Part shown: positions 1-5,969 of the stretch, in pieces
Layout of the letters: the number at the start of each line of letters is the position of its first letter
Position numbering within the stretch: position 1 is the stretch's first letter
The notes under the pieces: generated by a model
What the model was told of the DNA's origin: nothing
The model's input: the letters and a program-made list of their open reading frames with translations, nothing else
Database searches by the model: none
From: Gammaproteobacteria bacterium GWE2_37_16
GTDB lineage: Bacteria > Pseudomonadota > Gammaproteobacteria > UBA9339
Reading direction: 5' to 3'
Assembly: GCA_001801285.1 (NCBI GenBank)
Contig: MGXG01000059.1
Location: 1 to 7,665, forward strand
DNA length: 7,665 nucleotides
Position numbers and translations under genes: made by a program

Positions 1-20
1 TAGGCGGCAACGAGTCGAGT

Positions 21-51
21 TTGAGGAGTGTATTGGACATACATGACTCAA
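21..51 (+). other. Structured hairpin element at left edge, possibly non-coding RNA or dispersed intergenic repeat
   Basis: Arms TTGAG (21-25) and CTCAA (47-51) pair, and inside them TGTAT (29-33) pairs with ATACA (39-43) around the loop TGGAC. The 3x3 internal loop between the two helices is GAG opposite TGA, which can form tandem G-A/A-G pairs plus a G-U pair, so the whole hairpin could stack continuously in RNA. The octamer GAGTGTAT occurs at 26-33 and again at 93-100, so the ATACA arm has a second possible partner. All forward frames through this stretch are short, and no start with a ribosome binding site is evident. The composition is richer in G+C than the flanking sequence. I do not recognise a family, and the element may continue left of the window. 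Confidence 0.4.
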
Positions 52-154
52 GCGAGTGAGAAAGCCAACAACGCGGAAAACCAAAATGCGAAGAGTGTAT
101 CATTAAGATTCTTTTATTTCTTTAATCTATCATCCTATAAACAATAATAAATTC

Positions 155-160
155 GGGGAA
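155..160 (+). promoter_or_regulatory. Ribosome binding site for the porin, supporting a GTG start
   Basis: GGGGAA lies 7 nt before GTG at 168. No in-frame ATG lies between the upstream stop codons and the signal peptide, so this purine run decides the GTG start. A TATAAA at 136-141 could be a -10 box, but I see no convincing -35 partner, so no promoter is called. I saw no clear Fur box either. Confidence 0.55.
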
Positions 161-167
161 AACAAGA

Positions 168-1790
168 GTGAAAAAAAAATTATATTGTCATTTAGTTGCA
201 GCTGCTTTTTTAGCAGGTAACGGCGTAGCTTTAGCAGATACTTCTGTAAAGACAGACCAAGCTTCAAGCACTCAATCCGCCCTTACACAACAACAAATTG
301 AGAAATTAACAGCAGAAACTAAAATGCTGGAAAAAGAACTAACTGCACTCAAGACACAGCTCAATAAACAAACTTCTAACACTGTCTATAGGACAGCAAC
401 AAATAAAAAACATAGTACCTTTGCCTCTAGCTCAAAAGCCACGAAAAAAGATTTAATCTCAACTACTCATAAGGATAAAATAGAAGAACAAATTAAAAGA
501 ATATTAAACACTACCCGCTATGCACATGGTTTAGCAGTGGTAACCTCGCCATTTGTCGGCAAATCTTATAGTCCATTTGATTTAATTACCAACATATCTT
601 CAGCCAACACCGACTTGCTTTTATTAAAAGAACGTAAATCATTAGACGATTTCGCCACCTCCCACAATGAAATTATTCCTGATCGCCCAGTTATTGACTT
701 AAGCGGCGCTATTGAAGGTAAGGCTACCTATTCTGATGGTTATGAAAAATCAAATGGCGTTAGCCAAACTGATTTCAACTTAAACCGGGTCGAACTTGAT
801 GCTATCGGTGAAATTGGACCATGGGCAACAGGAGCCATCATGATCAATTACGAAGATAAGACGCCTCATGCCGGAACAACAGATTCTCCTAATTTCAGAA
901 TATCTAATTCTAGATTAAAAATTGACCGTGCCTTCTTAACCATTGGTAATTTAAACAAAAGTCCAGTTTACTTAACCGCCGGTCAATTTACCGTCCCGTT
1001 TGGTACTTTTAGCAGTTATTTACTCGCCGATAGCTTACCTAAATTACTGGGTCGCGTAAAAGCTCGCGCTGTAGAATTAGGTTACCTGAAAAATGGATTT
1101 AATGCTTCAGCATATGCCTTCAAAGGCGATAGTTATGTTAACAATAGCGGTGTCATTAATAACTGGGGAGTTAATCTTGATTATCTGTTCCATCCATTTA
1201 ACTACTTTAACGTATTAAGAAGCTTTAACTTGGCCACAGATGTTGGAGTTAGTTATCTTGCAAATCTTGCCGATGCTAAAAATCTGCAAGAAACCGTTTA
1301 CGGACTTGCTCAAAATACCACACTCGTTCCAGCTGGCCCAGCGAACACCGAGCAATTAGGACATCGTGTTCCAGCTCTTGATGGTCATCTGTCTTTAGAT
1401 CTATATCCGTTCCATGTTTTCAGTGAATTTGTAACAGCAACTAAGGCTTTTGATGTAACTGATATGTCTTTCAACAACGTTGGCGCCAGACCTAGCGCTT
1501 TAACAATTGAAGCAACATACAACTTCCCTATTTTCCAACAGAAATATGCCTTTACTCTCGGCTACAACAGAAGCTGGCAAGCATTGGCAGTAGAACTACC
1601 AAAACAGCGTTATGCAGCCGCATTAAGCACTTCCTTCTGGCCATATACTGTTGAAACTTTGGAATACTACCGTGATGTTAACTACAATTATGGCGATGTT
1701 GGTGGAACTAATCATAGAATCGCTGACCAGTCGGCATCAGGCACCAGAATATCTAACGTAGCCACTTTGCAAATCGGAGTGTATTTCTAA
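168..1790 (+). CDS. Outer-membrane beta-barrel porin with N-terminal coiled coil, LbtU (siderophore porin)-like
   Basis: This is a 540-residue exported protein. Residues 1-23 form a signal peptide (basic KKK, hydrophobic core, ALA|D signal peptidase I site). Residues about 39-67 form a Leu/Glu/Lys heptad coiled coil, followed by a Ser/Thr/Lys-rich linker. A conserved-looking segment at 121-158 (GLAVVTSPF, then an Asn/Leu-rich stretch) precedes the barrel. From about 175 the sequence alternates aromatic and polar residues as beta strands (FNLNRVELDAIGEIGPW at 203-219), and it ends in Tyr-Phe, the usual C-terminal signal for barrel assembly. This order matches my knowledge of the LbtU family. 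Legionella LbtU imports the siderophore legiobactin without TonB. Here I see no TonB box, plug domain or siderophore genes nearby, so the substrate is unknown. The gene is apparently monocistronic and ends at a strong terminator. I am sure it is an outer-membrane barrel and fairly sure of the family. Confidence 0.65.
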   Translation: MKKKLYCHLVAAAFLAGNGVALADTSVKTDQASSTQSALTQQQIEKLTAETKMLEKELTALKTQLNKQTSNTVYRTATNKKHSTFASSSKATKKDLISTTHKDKIEEQIKRILNTTRYAHGLAVVTSPFVGKSYSPFDLITNISSANTDLLLLKERKSLDDFATSHNEIIPDRPVIDLSGAIEGKATYSDGYEKSNGVSQTDFNLNRVELDAIGEIGPWATGAIMINYEDKTPHAGTTDSPNFRISNSRLKIDRAFLTIGNLNKSPVYLTAGQFTVPFGTFSSYLLADSLPKLLGRVKARAVELGYLKNGFNASAYAFKGDSYVNNSGVINNWGVNLDYLFHPFNYFNVLRSFNLATDVGVSYLANLADAKNLQETVYGLAQNTTLVPAGPANTEQLGHRVPALDGHLSLDLYPFHVFSEFVTATKAFDVTDMSFNNVGARPSALTIEATYNFPIFQQKYAFTLGYNRSWQALAVELPKQRYAAALSTSFWPYTVETLEYYRDVNYNYGDVGGTNHRIADQSASGTRISNVATLQIGVYF

Positions 1791-1810
1791 TTTAGATATT
1801 TGCTAAAACT

Positions 1811-1851
1811 AAAAAGCCCCGATTTCTTTAAAAAAGAAATCGGGGCTTTTT
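1811..1851. terminator. Bidirectional intrinsic terminator between porin and ftsZ
   Basis: A perfect 19-bp inverted repeat (1811-1829 and 1833-1851) surrounds a 3-nt AAA loop. The core is GCCCCGATTTC, with A5 on the left flank and a T run on the right flank, so it reads as a terminator on both strands. It lies 20 nt after the porin stop and about 125 nt beyond the ftsZ stop, so it probably serves both convergent genes. I see nothing else notable in 1852-1976 apart from a small palindrome (TAGATATCTA, 1970-1979) over the ftsZ stop. Confidence 0.93.
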
Positions 1852-1976
1852 TTATCCTAAAAATCAATTTATACTATTTACTAATGATTTTTCGGTTAGA
1901 TCATATAGCCCCTAGTATTTCAACTTCTCGGCCAGACGACAAGGAACGAAAGATTCCAATACTTTTTTCTAGATAT

Positions 1977-3182
1977 CTATTCTTTATCCTTTTTACGACG
2001 CAAAAAAGCAGGAATATCAAGCAAATCTAAATTATTTTCCAACGGCGGCGGCTGCGCATTAAAAGAATTTTGCACATTAGGCTGAGCAGCCGTTTGCTGA
2101 TTACGCATAATTGTAGGTTTCTCTAATTTCTGATAATCGATACCACTACTATTATCACTTGATAAATTTTCAGTAACTGTTTTTGGTTTTGTCATCGCGG
2201 CCATTTGACCTGCCTTGTTGCCAATATTTTTATTCAAACCAGTCACAACTATAGTAACACGCAAATCATCACGCATTTCCGCATCGATAACAGTTCCAAC
2301 AACGACCGTAGCGTTTTCTGAAGTAAAAGACTTAATTACCTCACCAATTTCCTCAAATTCGCCAATTGTCATACTAGTCCCAGCGGTAATATTAACCAAC
2401 ACACCACCCGCATTAGAAAAATCTATATCTTCTAATAACGGGCTGGAAATAGCCGCTTCCGCAGCTTCTCTGGCACGATCTTCACCGCTGCACTCAGCAG
2501 TCCCCATCATCGCCATACCCATTTCAGCCATTACGGTACGCACATCTGCAAAATCAACATTAATCAGCCCTGGTTTGGTAATCAATTCAGCTATACCTTG
2601 AACAGCACCCAATAACACATTATTAACCTCACGAAATGCATTTAAAAGACTAATATTTTTACCCAATACAGATAGCAATTTATTATTTGGTACAATAATC
2701 AATGAATCAACACTTCTACCTAACCTGCCAATACCTTCCTCAGCAAGAAGTAAACGCTTGCGCCCTTCAAATGAAAACGGCTTTGTCACAATAGCCACAG
2801 TTAGAATACCCATCTCCTTGGCAATTTCAGCAACGATCGGCGCAGCACCAGTACCAGTACCGCCCCCCATACCGGCCGTAATAAAAACCATATCTGTTCC
2901 AGCAAGAATTTCCCGAATTTTATCGCGATTCTCTTCCGCTGCTAAACGACCAACTTCTGGATCAGCACCTGCCCCTAAACCTTTTGTCAATTCCTCACCT
3001 AATTGCAATAAAATAGGAGCACTTGAGCGCTTTAAAGCTTGAATATCGGTATTAGCACAAATAAATTCCACTCCTGGAATCTCTTGCAAAATCATATGCT
3101 CAACAGCATTGCCGCCACCACCACCAACTGCAAATACTTTTATTACTGCATTTGAGGCTGGATTTTCTGATAATTCGAACAT
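1977..3182 (-). CDS. ftsZ: Cell division protein FtsZ (tubulin-like GTPase)
   Basis: FtsZ polymerises with GTP into the cytoplasmic Z-ring that organises septum synthesis. The 401-residue product has every hallmark in order: the glycine loop GGGGGNAVEH (20-29), the tubulin signature GGGTGTGAAP (106-115), and the T7 synergy loop NVDFADVRTVM (208-218), whose Asp210 and Asp213 correspond to the catalytic pair that completes the GTPase site of the neighbouring subunit. A poorly conserved Gln/Asn-rich linker runs from about 320 to 385. The C-terminal peptide LDIPAFLRR (388-396) binds FtsA and ZipA. The length is close to that of E. coli FtsZ. The ATG at 3182 has GGAGAG 9 nt upstream. The gene lies 209 nt downstream of ftsA, and lpxC, its usual downstream neighbour, is absent. 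I found no promoter in the 209-nt gap that I would defend. Confidence 0.98.
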   Translation of the reverse strand: MFELSENPASNAVIKVFAVGGGGGNAVEHMILQEIPGVEFICANTDIQALKRSSAPILLQLGEELTKGLGAGADPEVGRLAAEENRDKIREILAGTDMVFITAGMGGGTGTGAAPIVAEIAKEMGILTVAIVTKPFSFEGRKRLLLAEEGIGRLGRSVDSLIIVPNNKLLSVLGKNISLLNAFREVNNVLLGAVQGIAELITKPGLINVDFADVRTVMAEMGMAMMGTAECSGEDRAREAAEAAISSPLLEDIDFSNAGGVLVNITAGTSMTIGEFEEIGEVIKSFTSENATVVVGTVIDAEMRDDLRVTIVVTGLNKNIGNKAGQMAAMTKPKTVTENLSSDNSSGIDYQKLEKPTIMRNQQTAAQPNVQNSFNAQPPPLENNLDLLDIPAFLRRKKDKE

Positions 3183-3191
3183 AATTACTAA

Positions 3192-3197
3192 CTCTCC
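3192..3197 (-). promoter_or_regulatory. ftsZ Shine-Dalgarno
   Basis: On the minus strand GGAGAG sits 9 nt before the ATG of ftsZ. It is the strongest ribosome binding site on this strand. This contrasts with the apparent lack of one ahead of ftsA, consistent with FtsZ being made in large excess over FtsA. Confidence 0.8.
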
Positions 3198-3370
3198 AAA
3201 ATGAAAACTATCTGAAGCAATATTTGCAATTTAAATTACTCATTTGCTATAGTTTATCTTTATTCTGTCTTCTTTTTTACTTCTTTATTTATTTCAATTC
3301 CACAATAAATCACAAGCCTTACAAGTAACGCTTTTATTTAAAAGGAAATTCACTAAGCACATCTTGAAAT

Positions 3371-3400
3371 AATTTTTAAAACCACAAGGCTTTAAAAATT
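3371..3400 (-). terminator. Hairpin overlapping the ftsA stop codon, possible weak terminator or attenuator before ftsZ
   Basis: AATTTTTAAA (3371-3380) and TTTAAAAATT (3391-3400) form a perfect 10-bp inverted repeat. In the minus-strand RNA the helix extends through GCC/GGU (one G-U pair) to 13 bp with a UUGU tetraloop. On the plus strand the same position is an A-C mismatch, so the structure favours the ftsA transcript. The ftsA stop codon lies in the first arm. The stem is mostly A-T and no long T run follows, so it is a poor classical terminator. It could instead stabilise the 3' end or partly separate ftsA from ftsZ expression. Confidence 0.45.
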
Positions 3401-4633
3401 ACCCTGAAACCAACTACGCATTTTTTCCCAAAGATTTTTGACTCCATCTCCAAAGTTAACTTCCGCGCCACCTTCTTGTTGATGTTGATACCCAGATAAT
3501 AATAACCCGACACCAGTTGAAAAAATAGGGTTATTTAAAATTTCCGCTTTGCCCGTTACGTTACAAGGCGAGCCTAATCGTACCGGCAATTGAAACACTC
3601 GTTCAGCAAGGTCTATTAACCCTGTCATTTTTGATGCTCCACCTGTTAAAACTATACCAGCAGCAATATTATCTAAGATTCCGCGTCTTTCTAATTCATG
3701 TTTTATTAAATTAAACAATTCTTCATACCTGGCTTCCACAACTTCGCATAAATTTCCCTCTGTAATCTCACGCATATGTCGAACATCTACTGTCAAAACA
3801 GCCCCAGCCTTAACCACTGCTTCTTCAGACACGGAATGCAACACAGAAGCTTGATTAATCTTAATAGCCTCAGCCTGCTTGGTTGGAATACGAAATGCTA
3901 TAGCAATATCATTAGTAACCTGATCACCTGCTATTGGAATAACAAACGAATGACAAATCGCTCCATTGTTAAAAGTTGCAATATCGGTAGTACCGCCACC
4001 AATATCAATCAAACAAACACCTAATTCCTTTTCATCCTCAGATAATACAGCCAAACTTGAAGCCAACGGCTGTAAAATGATATTGGCAACTTTTAAATTG
4101 CATCTCTCGACACACTTAACTATGTTCTGGGTGGCACTAACACTACCGCTAACAATATGCACTCTAGCTTCCAACCGCACTCCAGACATCCCGATAGGTT
4201 CCTTAATACCACTTTGGTGATCGACAATAAATTCCTGAGGCAAAATGTGCAGAATTTTCTGATCAGCTGGAATAGCAACTGCCTTAGCTGCATCAATAAC
4301 TCGCTCGATATCGAATGCTGTCACTTCGCTATCACGGATAGCAACAATACCTTGCGAATTAAGACTACGGATATGACTGCCGGCTATCCCTGTGTAAACG
4401 GAATGCACCTTGCAGCCAGCCATTCTTTCCGCCTCCTCTATGGCGTTTTGCATCGACTGCACAGTAACATCAATGTTTACAACCATACCCTGTTTCAACC
4501 CTCTGGATGGATGCGTTCCAACACCAATTATGACAACATTTTCCCCATCTTGTACTTCGCCAATTAAAGCCACTACTTTATTGGTGCCAACATCTAAAGC
4601 CGCAAGTAAATTATTTGTCGGTTTTTTCATCAT
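3392..4633 (-). CDS. ftsA: Cell division protein FtsA (actin-like FtsZ membrane anchor)
   Basis: FtsA tethers FtsZ filaments to the inner membrane and recruits later division proteins. Counting from the ATG at 4633 (413 residues), the actin-fold ATP site is complete: phosphate-1 LDVGTNKV (13-20), phosphate-2 IDIGGGTTDIA (209-219) and the adenosine motif GIVLTGGASKM (326-336). The FtsA-specific 1C domain occupies roughly 85-160, including HILPQEF and GMSGVRLEARVH. The C-terminal amphipathic membrane helix is VKNLWEKMRSWFQGNF (398-413). The start is uncertain: two adjacent ATG codons (4633, 4630) and a TTG at 4642 are all possible, and none has a recognisable Shine-Dalgarno. ATG 4633 is preferred on codon type. 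ftsQ is not upstream. The gene is divergent from dksA instead. Confidence 0.97.
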   Translation of the reverse strand: MMKKPTNNLLAALDVGTNKVVALIGEVQDGENVVIIGVGTHPSRGLKQGMVVNIDVTVQSMQNAIEEAERMAGCKVHSVYTGIAGSHIRSLNSQGIVAIRDSEVTAFDIERVIDAAKAVAIPADQKILHILPQEFIVDHQSGIKEPIGMSGVRLEARVHIVSGSVSATQNIVKCVERCNLKVANIILQPLASSLAVLSEDEKELGVCLIDIGGGTTDIATFNNGAICHSFVIPIAGDQVTNDIAIAFRIPTKQAEAIKINQASVLHSVSEEAVVKAGAVLTVDVRHMREITEGNLCEVVEARYEELFNLIKHELERRGILDNIAAGIVLTGGASKMTGLIDLAERVFQLPVRLGSPCNVTGKAEILNNPIFSTGVGLLLSGYQHQQEGGAEVNFGDGVKNLWEKMRSWFQGNF

Positions 4634-4725
4634 GGTGATCAAGAAATACTAAAAGGATAAATTGTATATAAAACGACCAACTATATATGCACGTATAATA
4701 TAATACGTTAAGTTTAACACACTGA

Positions 4726-4752
4726 ATTATCAGGAACAAAATTCATTGTCAA
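4726..4752 (-). promoter_or_regulatory. Candidate ftsA promoter (sigma70 type)
   Basis: On the minus strand a consensus -35 TTGACA (4752-4747) is followed after 15 nt by GATAAT (4731-4726), which matches 5 of 6 positions of the -10 consensus. The 15-nt spacer is short. Transcription would begin near 4718-4720 and give a leader of about 85 nt. That leader contains the inverted repeat ACGTAT-N6-ATACGT (4691-4708). Confidence 0.4.
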
Positions 4753-4775
4753 GGTAATTTAACAAGGCATATATA
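4746..4775 (+). promoter_or_regulatory. Candidate distal dksA promoter
   Basis: TTGTCA (4746-4751; 5 of 6 matches to the -35 consensus) is followed after 18 nt by TATATA (4770-4775). Its -35 box overlaps the minus-strand TTGACA (4747-4752) almost completely, so the two divergent promoters would share one -35 region. It would give a dksA leader of about 165 nt. Confidence 0.35.
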
Positions 4776-4818
4776 AATTGTATTTACAAAAGAAAAAACT
4801 CTGGTGATGACATTTAAT

Positions 4819-4847
4819 TTGATTCAACTCGTTGGTTAAACTACAAT
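4819..4847 (+). promoter_or_regulatory. Candidate proximal dksA promoter
   Basis: TTGATT (4819-4824) and TACAAT (4842-4847; 5 of 6 matches) are separated by an ideal 17-nt spacer. The predicted start near 4854 leaves a leader of about 95 nt containing a 6-bp inverted repeat, AAGCGA (4882-4887) with TCGCTT (4903-4908), and the 20-bp palindrome. Confidence 0.45.
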
Positions 4848-4916
4848 TGCAATCTTATAGTATATTTGGTAACTTTACACAAAGCGACAATTTAAATGAA
4901 TATCGCTTCACAATAG

Positions 4917-4936
4917 TGTTTAAATATATTTAAACA
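4917..4936. repeat. Perfect 20-bp palindrome abutting the dksA Shine-Dalgarno, operator-like
   Basis: TGTTTAAATATATTTAAACA reads identically on both strands over 20 bases and touches AGGAA (4936-4940), the Shine-Dalgarno of dksA, 9 nt before the ATG. It could be an operator for a dimeric regulator. In RNA it could fold into an A-U hairpin that partly masks the ribosome binding site. A+T-rich sequence yields chance palindromes, but 20 perfect bases is long. Confidence 0.5.
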
Positions 4937-4949
4937 GGAATAATAAAGT

Positions 4950-5507
4950 ATGGCAACCACAAAAAAAATCACCCCAAAGCCTAAAATAGCACAACAGAAG
5001 CATATTATGGAAAAAACAATAAAAAAAAGCAGCGCTAAAACAAGTCAATCACCGAAAAAGATTGAGCCAACTAAAAAATCCAACACTAGTTTATCAGTTG
5101 GTCCTTTAGGAGTTAAACCATATGAGTTGAAAAAAAATGAGAGTTATATGACAGATGGACAGTTGCGCCATTTCGAAGAAATTCTTAACCTATGGAAACA
5201 GCAACTAATGCAAGAAGTAGACCGTACGATTTACGATTTACAAGATGTTACTAACTATTCAGACCCTGTCGACAGAGCCAGCCAAGAAGAAGAATTCAAT
5301 GTAAGATTGCGTGAACGCGATCGTGAGCGTAAACTGTTAAAGAAAATTGATGAAGCATTAGCCAGTATTCAAAATGGTGATTATGGTTATTGCGATGAGT
5401 GTGGTGCTGAAATCGGTATTCGGCGTTTGGAAGCCAGACCCACTGCAACACAATGCATTGAATGCAAGACTATTGCTGAAATTCGCGAAAAACAGATAGG
5501 TGGTTAG
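4950..5507 (+). CDS. dksA: RNA polymerase-binding transcription factor DksA with lysine-rich N-terminal extension
   Basis: DksA enters the secondary channel of RNA polymerase and, with ppGpp, represses rRNA promoters and activates amino-acid promoters. The 185-residue product contains the coiled coil (about 68-145) with the tip motif DPVDRA (105-110). Asp105, Asp108 and Ala110 correspond to E. coli Asp71, Asp74 and Ala76. The zinc finger has Cys148, Cys151, Cys169 and Cys172, with the conserved GIRRLEARPTA between the pairs and the family ending AEIREKQ. Compared with the 151-residue E. coli protein it carries 34 extra N-terminal residues, rich in Lys, Thr, Ser and Pro (about 13 Lys in the first 43). 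ATG 4950 is chosen for its AGGAA Shine-Dalgarno; Met20 has none. The gene is divergent from ftsA and probably co-transcribed with the next gene. Confidence 0.97.
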   Translation: MATTKKITPKPKIAQQKHIMEKTIKKSSAKTSQSPKKIEPTKKSNTSLSVGPLGVKPYELKKNESYMTDGQLRHFEEILNLWKQQLMQEVDRTIYDLQDVTNYSDPVDRASQEEEFNVRLRERDRERKLLKKIDEALASIQNGDYGYCDECGAEIGIRRLEARPTATQCIECKTIAEIREKQIGG

Positions 5508-5553
5508 AATATAACTATTTTTTAGGTTCTTTTTTATTAATTTCAATTTATTT

Positions 5554-5559
5554 AGGAGA
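5554..5559 (+). promoter_or_regulatory. Shine-Dalgarno of the small membrane protein gene
   Basis: AGGAGA lies 8 nt before ATG 5568 and is among the best ribosome binding sites in the window. It supports the small downstream ORF as a real gene. No terminator separates it from dksA, 60 nt upstream. Confidence 0.8.
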
Positions 5560-5567
5560 TAATTTAT

Positions 5568-5918
5568 ATGTGCAAGATTGCTCATAAAGCTTTAACTATC
5601 GTCACTATAGTAATTGCTCTTGCTTTAGCTGTTGCGGCTACCGTTTGGCACGAACAGGGTTTGAATTATATGCTTTTTGTCAGTAGGTTTTTTGATGTAT
5701 TACTGCCAATTTTAGCAGTGGGTGCCTTATTAAAATATCTATTTGGCTGCCATCACGTTAGTTACACTTGTAATGACAAGACCCCATGTTCTTGCAATAA
5801 AGATAATGCCTGCACTATTTGTGGTAACGAAGAATGCACATGCAATATGGGCGTAAAAGCAAAAACTAAAACTGTTACTCCACTTAAGAAAAAAGTGCGT
5901 AACACCAAATCAAAATAA
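5568..5918 (+). CDS. Small two-helix inner-membrane protein with cysteine-rich cytoplasmic tail, function unknown
   Basis: I do not recognise this 116-residue protein. It has a short basic N-terminus (MCKIAHK), a first membrane helix at about 8-26, a short loop (WHEQGLNYMLFVSR), a second helix at about 42-59, then Cys61-His62-His63. A compact segment follows with Cys68, 74, 76, 82, 85, 90 and 92, including CxC, CxxC and CxC pairs, and a Lys-rich C-terminus from 97. The positive-inside rule puts both ends, and so the Cys cluster, in the cytoplasm. Nine Cys in 116 residues suggests metal binding (zinc, copper or Fe-S) or redox chemistry, which is inference only. A strong Shine-Dalgarno and the dense Cys pattern argue that it is a real gene. 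It lies 60 nt behind dksA without an intervening terminator and is followed by one, so the two probably form an operon. Confidence 0.8.
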   Translation: MCKIAHKALTIVTIVIALALAVAATVWHEQGLNYMLFVSRFFDVLLPILAVGALLKYLFGCHHVSYTCNDKTPCSCNKDNACTICGNEECTCNMGVKAKTKTVTPLKKKVRNTKSK

Positions 5919-5936
5919 TTAAAATCTTAAATTTAT

Positions 5937-5965
5937 AAAAAAGGCGTAAATTTTGCGCCTTTTTT
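5937..5965 (+). terminator. Intrinsic terminator after the dksA unit, directly abutting miaB
   Basis: AAAAAAGGCG (5937-5946) pairs with CGCCTTTTTT (5956-5965). Part of the intervening TAAATTTTG can also pair, giving GGCG-TAAA/TTTG-CGCC with one G-T. It is flanked by A and T runs, so it could act in both directions. The T-tract ends one base before the first possible miaB start codon. Confidence 0.85.
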
Positions 5966-5969
5966 ATTG

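Noticed and set aside
43..144. Short frame beginning ATG at 43 ahead of the porin
   Set aside because: It is about 34 codons without a Shine-Dalgarno, begins inside the hairpin element, and its second half is low-complexity Phe/Tyr/Asn coding from A+T-rich leader.
1800..2030. Open reading frame on the plus strand running through the porin terminator
   Set aside because: It reads through the 19-bp terminator stem and into the 3' end of ftsZ, has no ribosome binding site, and its product is low-complexity.
2215..3042. Two plus-strand open frames inside ftsZ
   Set aside because: They are antisense shadows of the strongly conserved ftsZ reading frame and have no initiation signals.
3246..3271. 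Possible ftsZ promoter (AAGACA ... TATAGC on the minus strand)
   Set aside because: The spacer is only 14 nt and the -35 match is poor, so I do not call it.
3776..4652. Several overlapping plus-strand open frames opposite ftsA
   Set aside because: They are antisense shadows; ftsA on the minus strand has complete family motifs across the same bases.
4808..4840. Ten-codon leader-peptide-like frame (ATG at 4808) upstream of dksA
   Set aside because: It has no Shine-Dalgarno, no run of regulatory codons and no attenuator hairpin, and it overlaps the proximal promoter candidate.
5358..5585. Minus-strand frame over the end of dksA
   Set aside because: It overlaps the DksA zinc finger and the next gene's start, has no ribosome binding site, and does not look like any protein I know.
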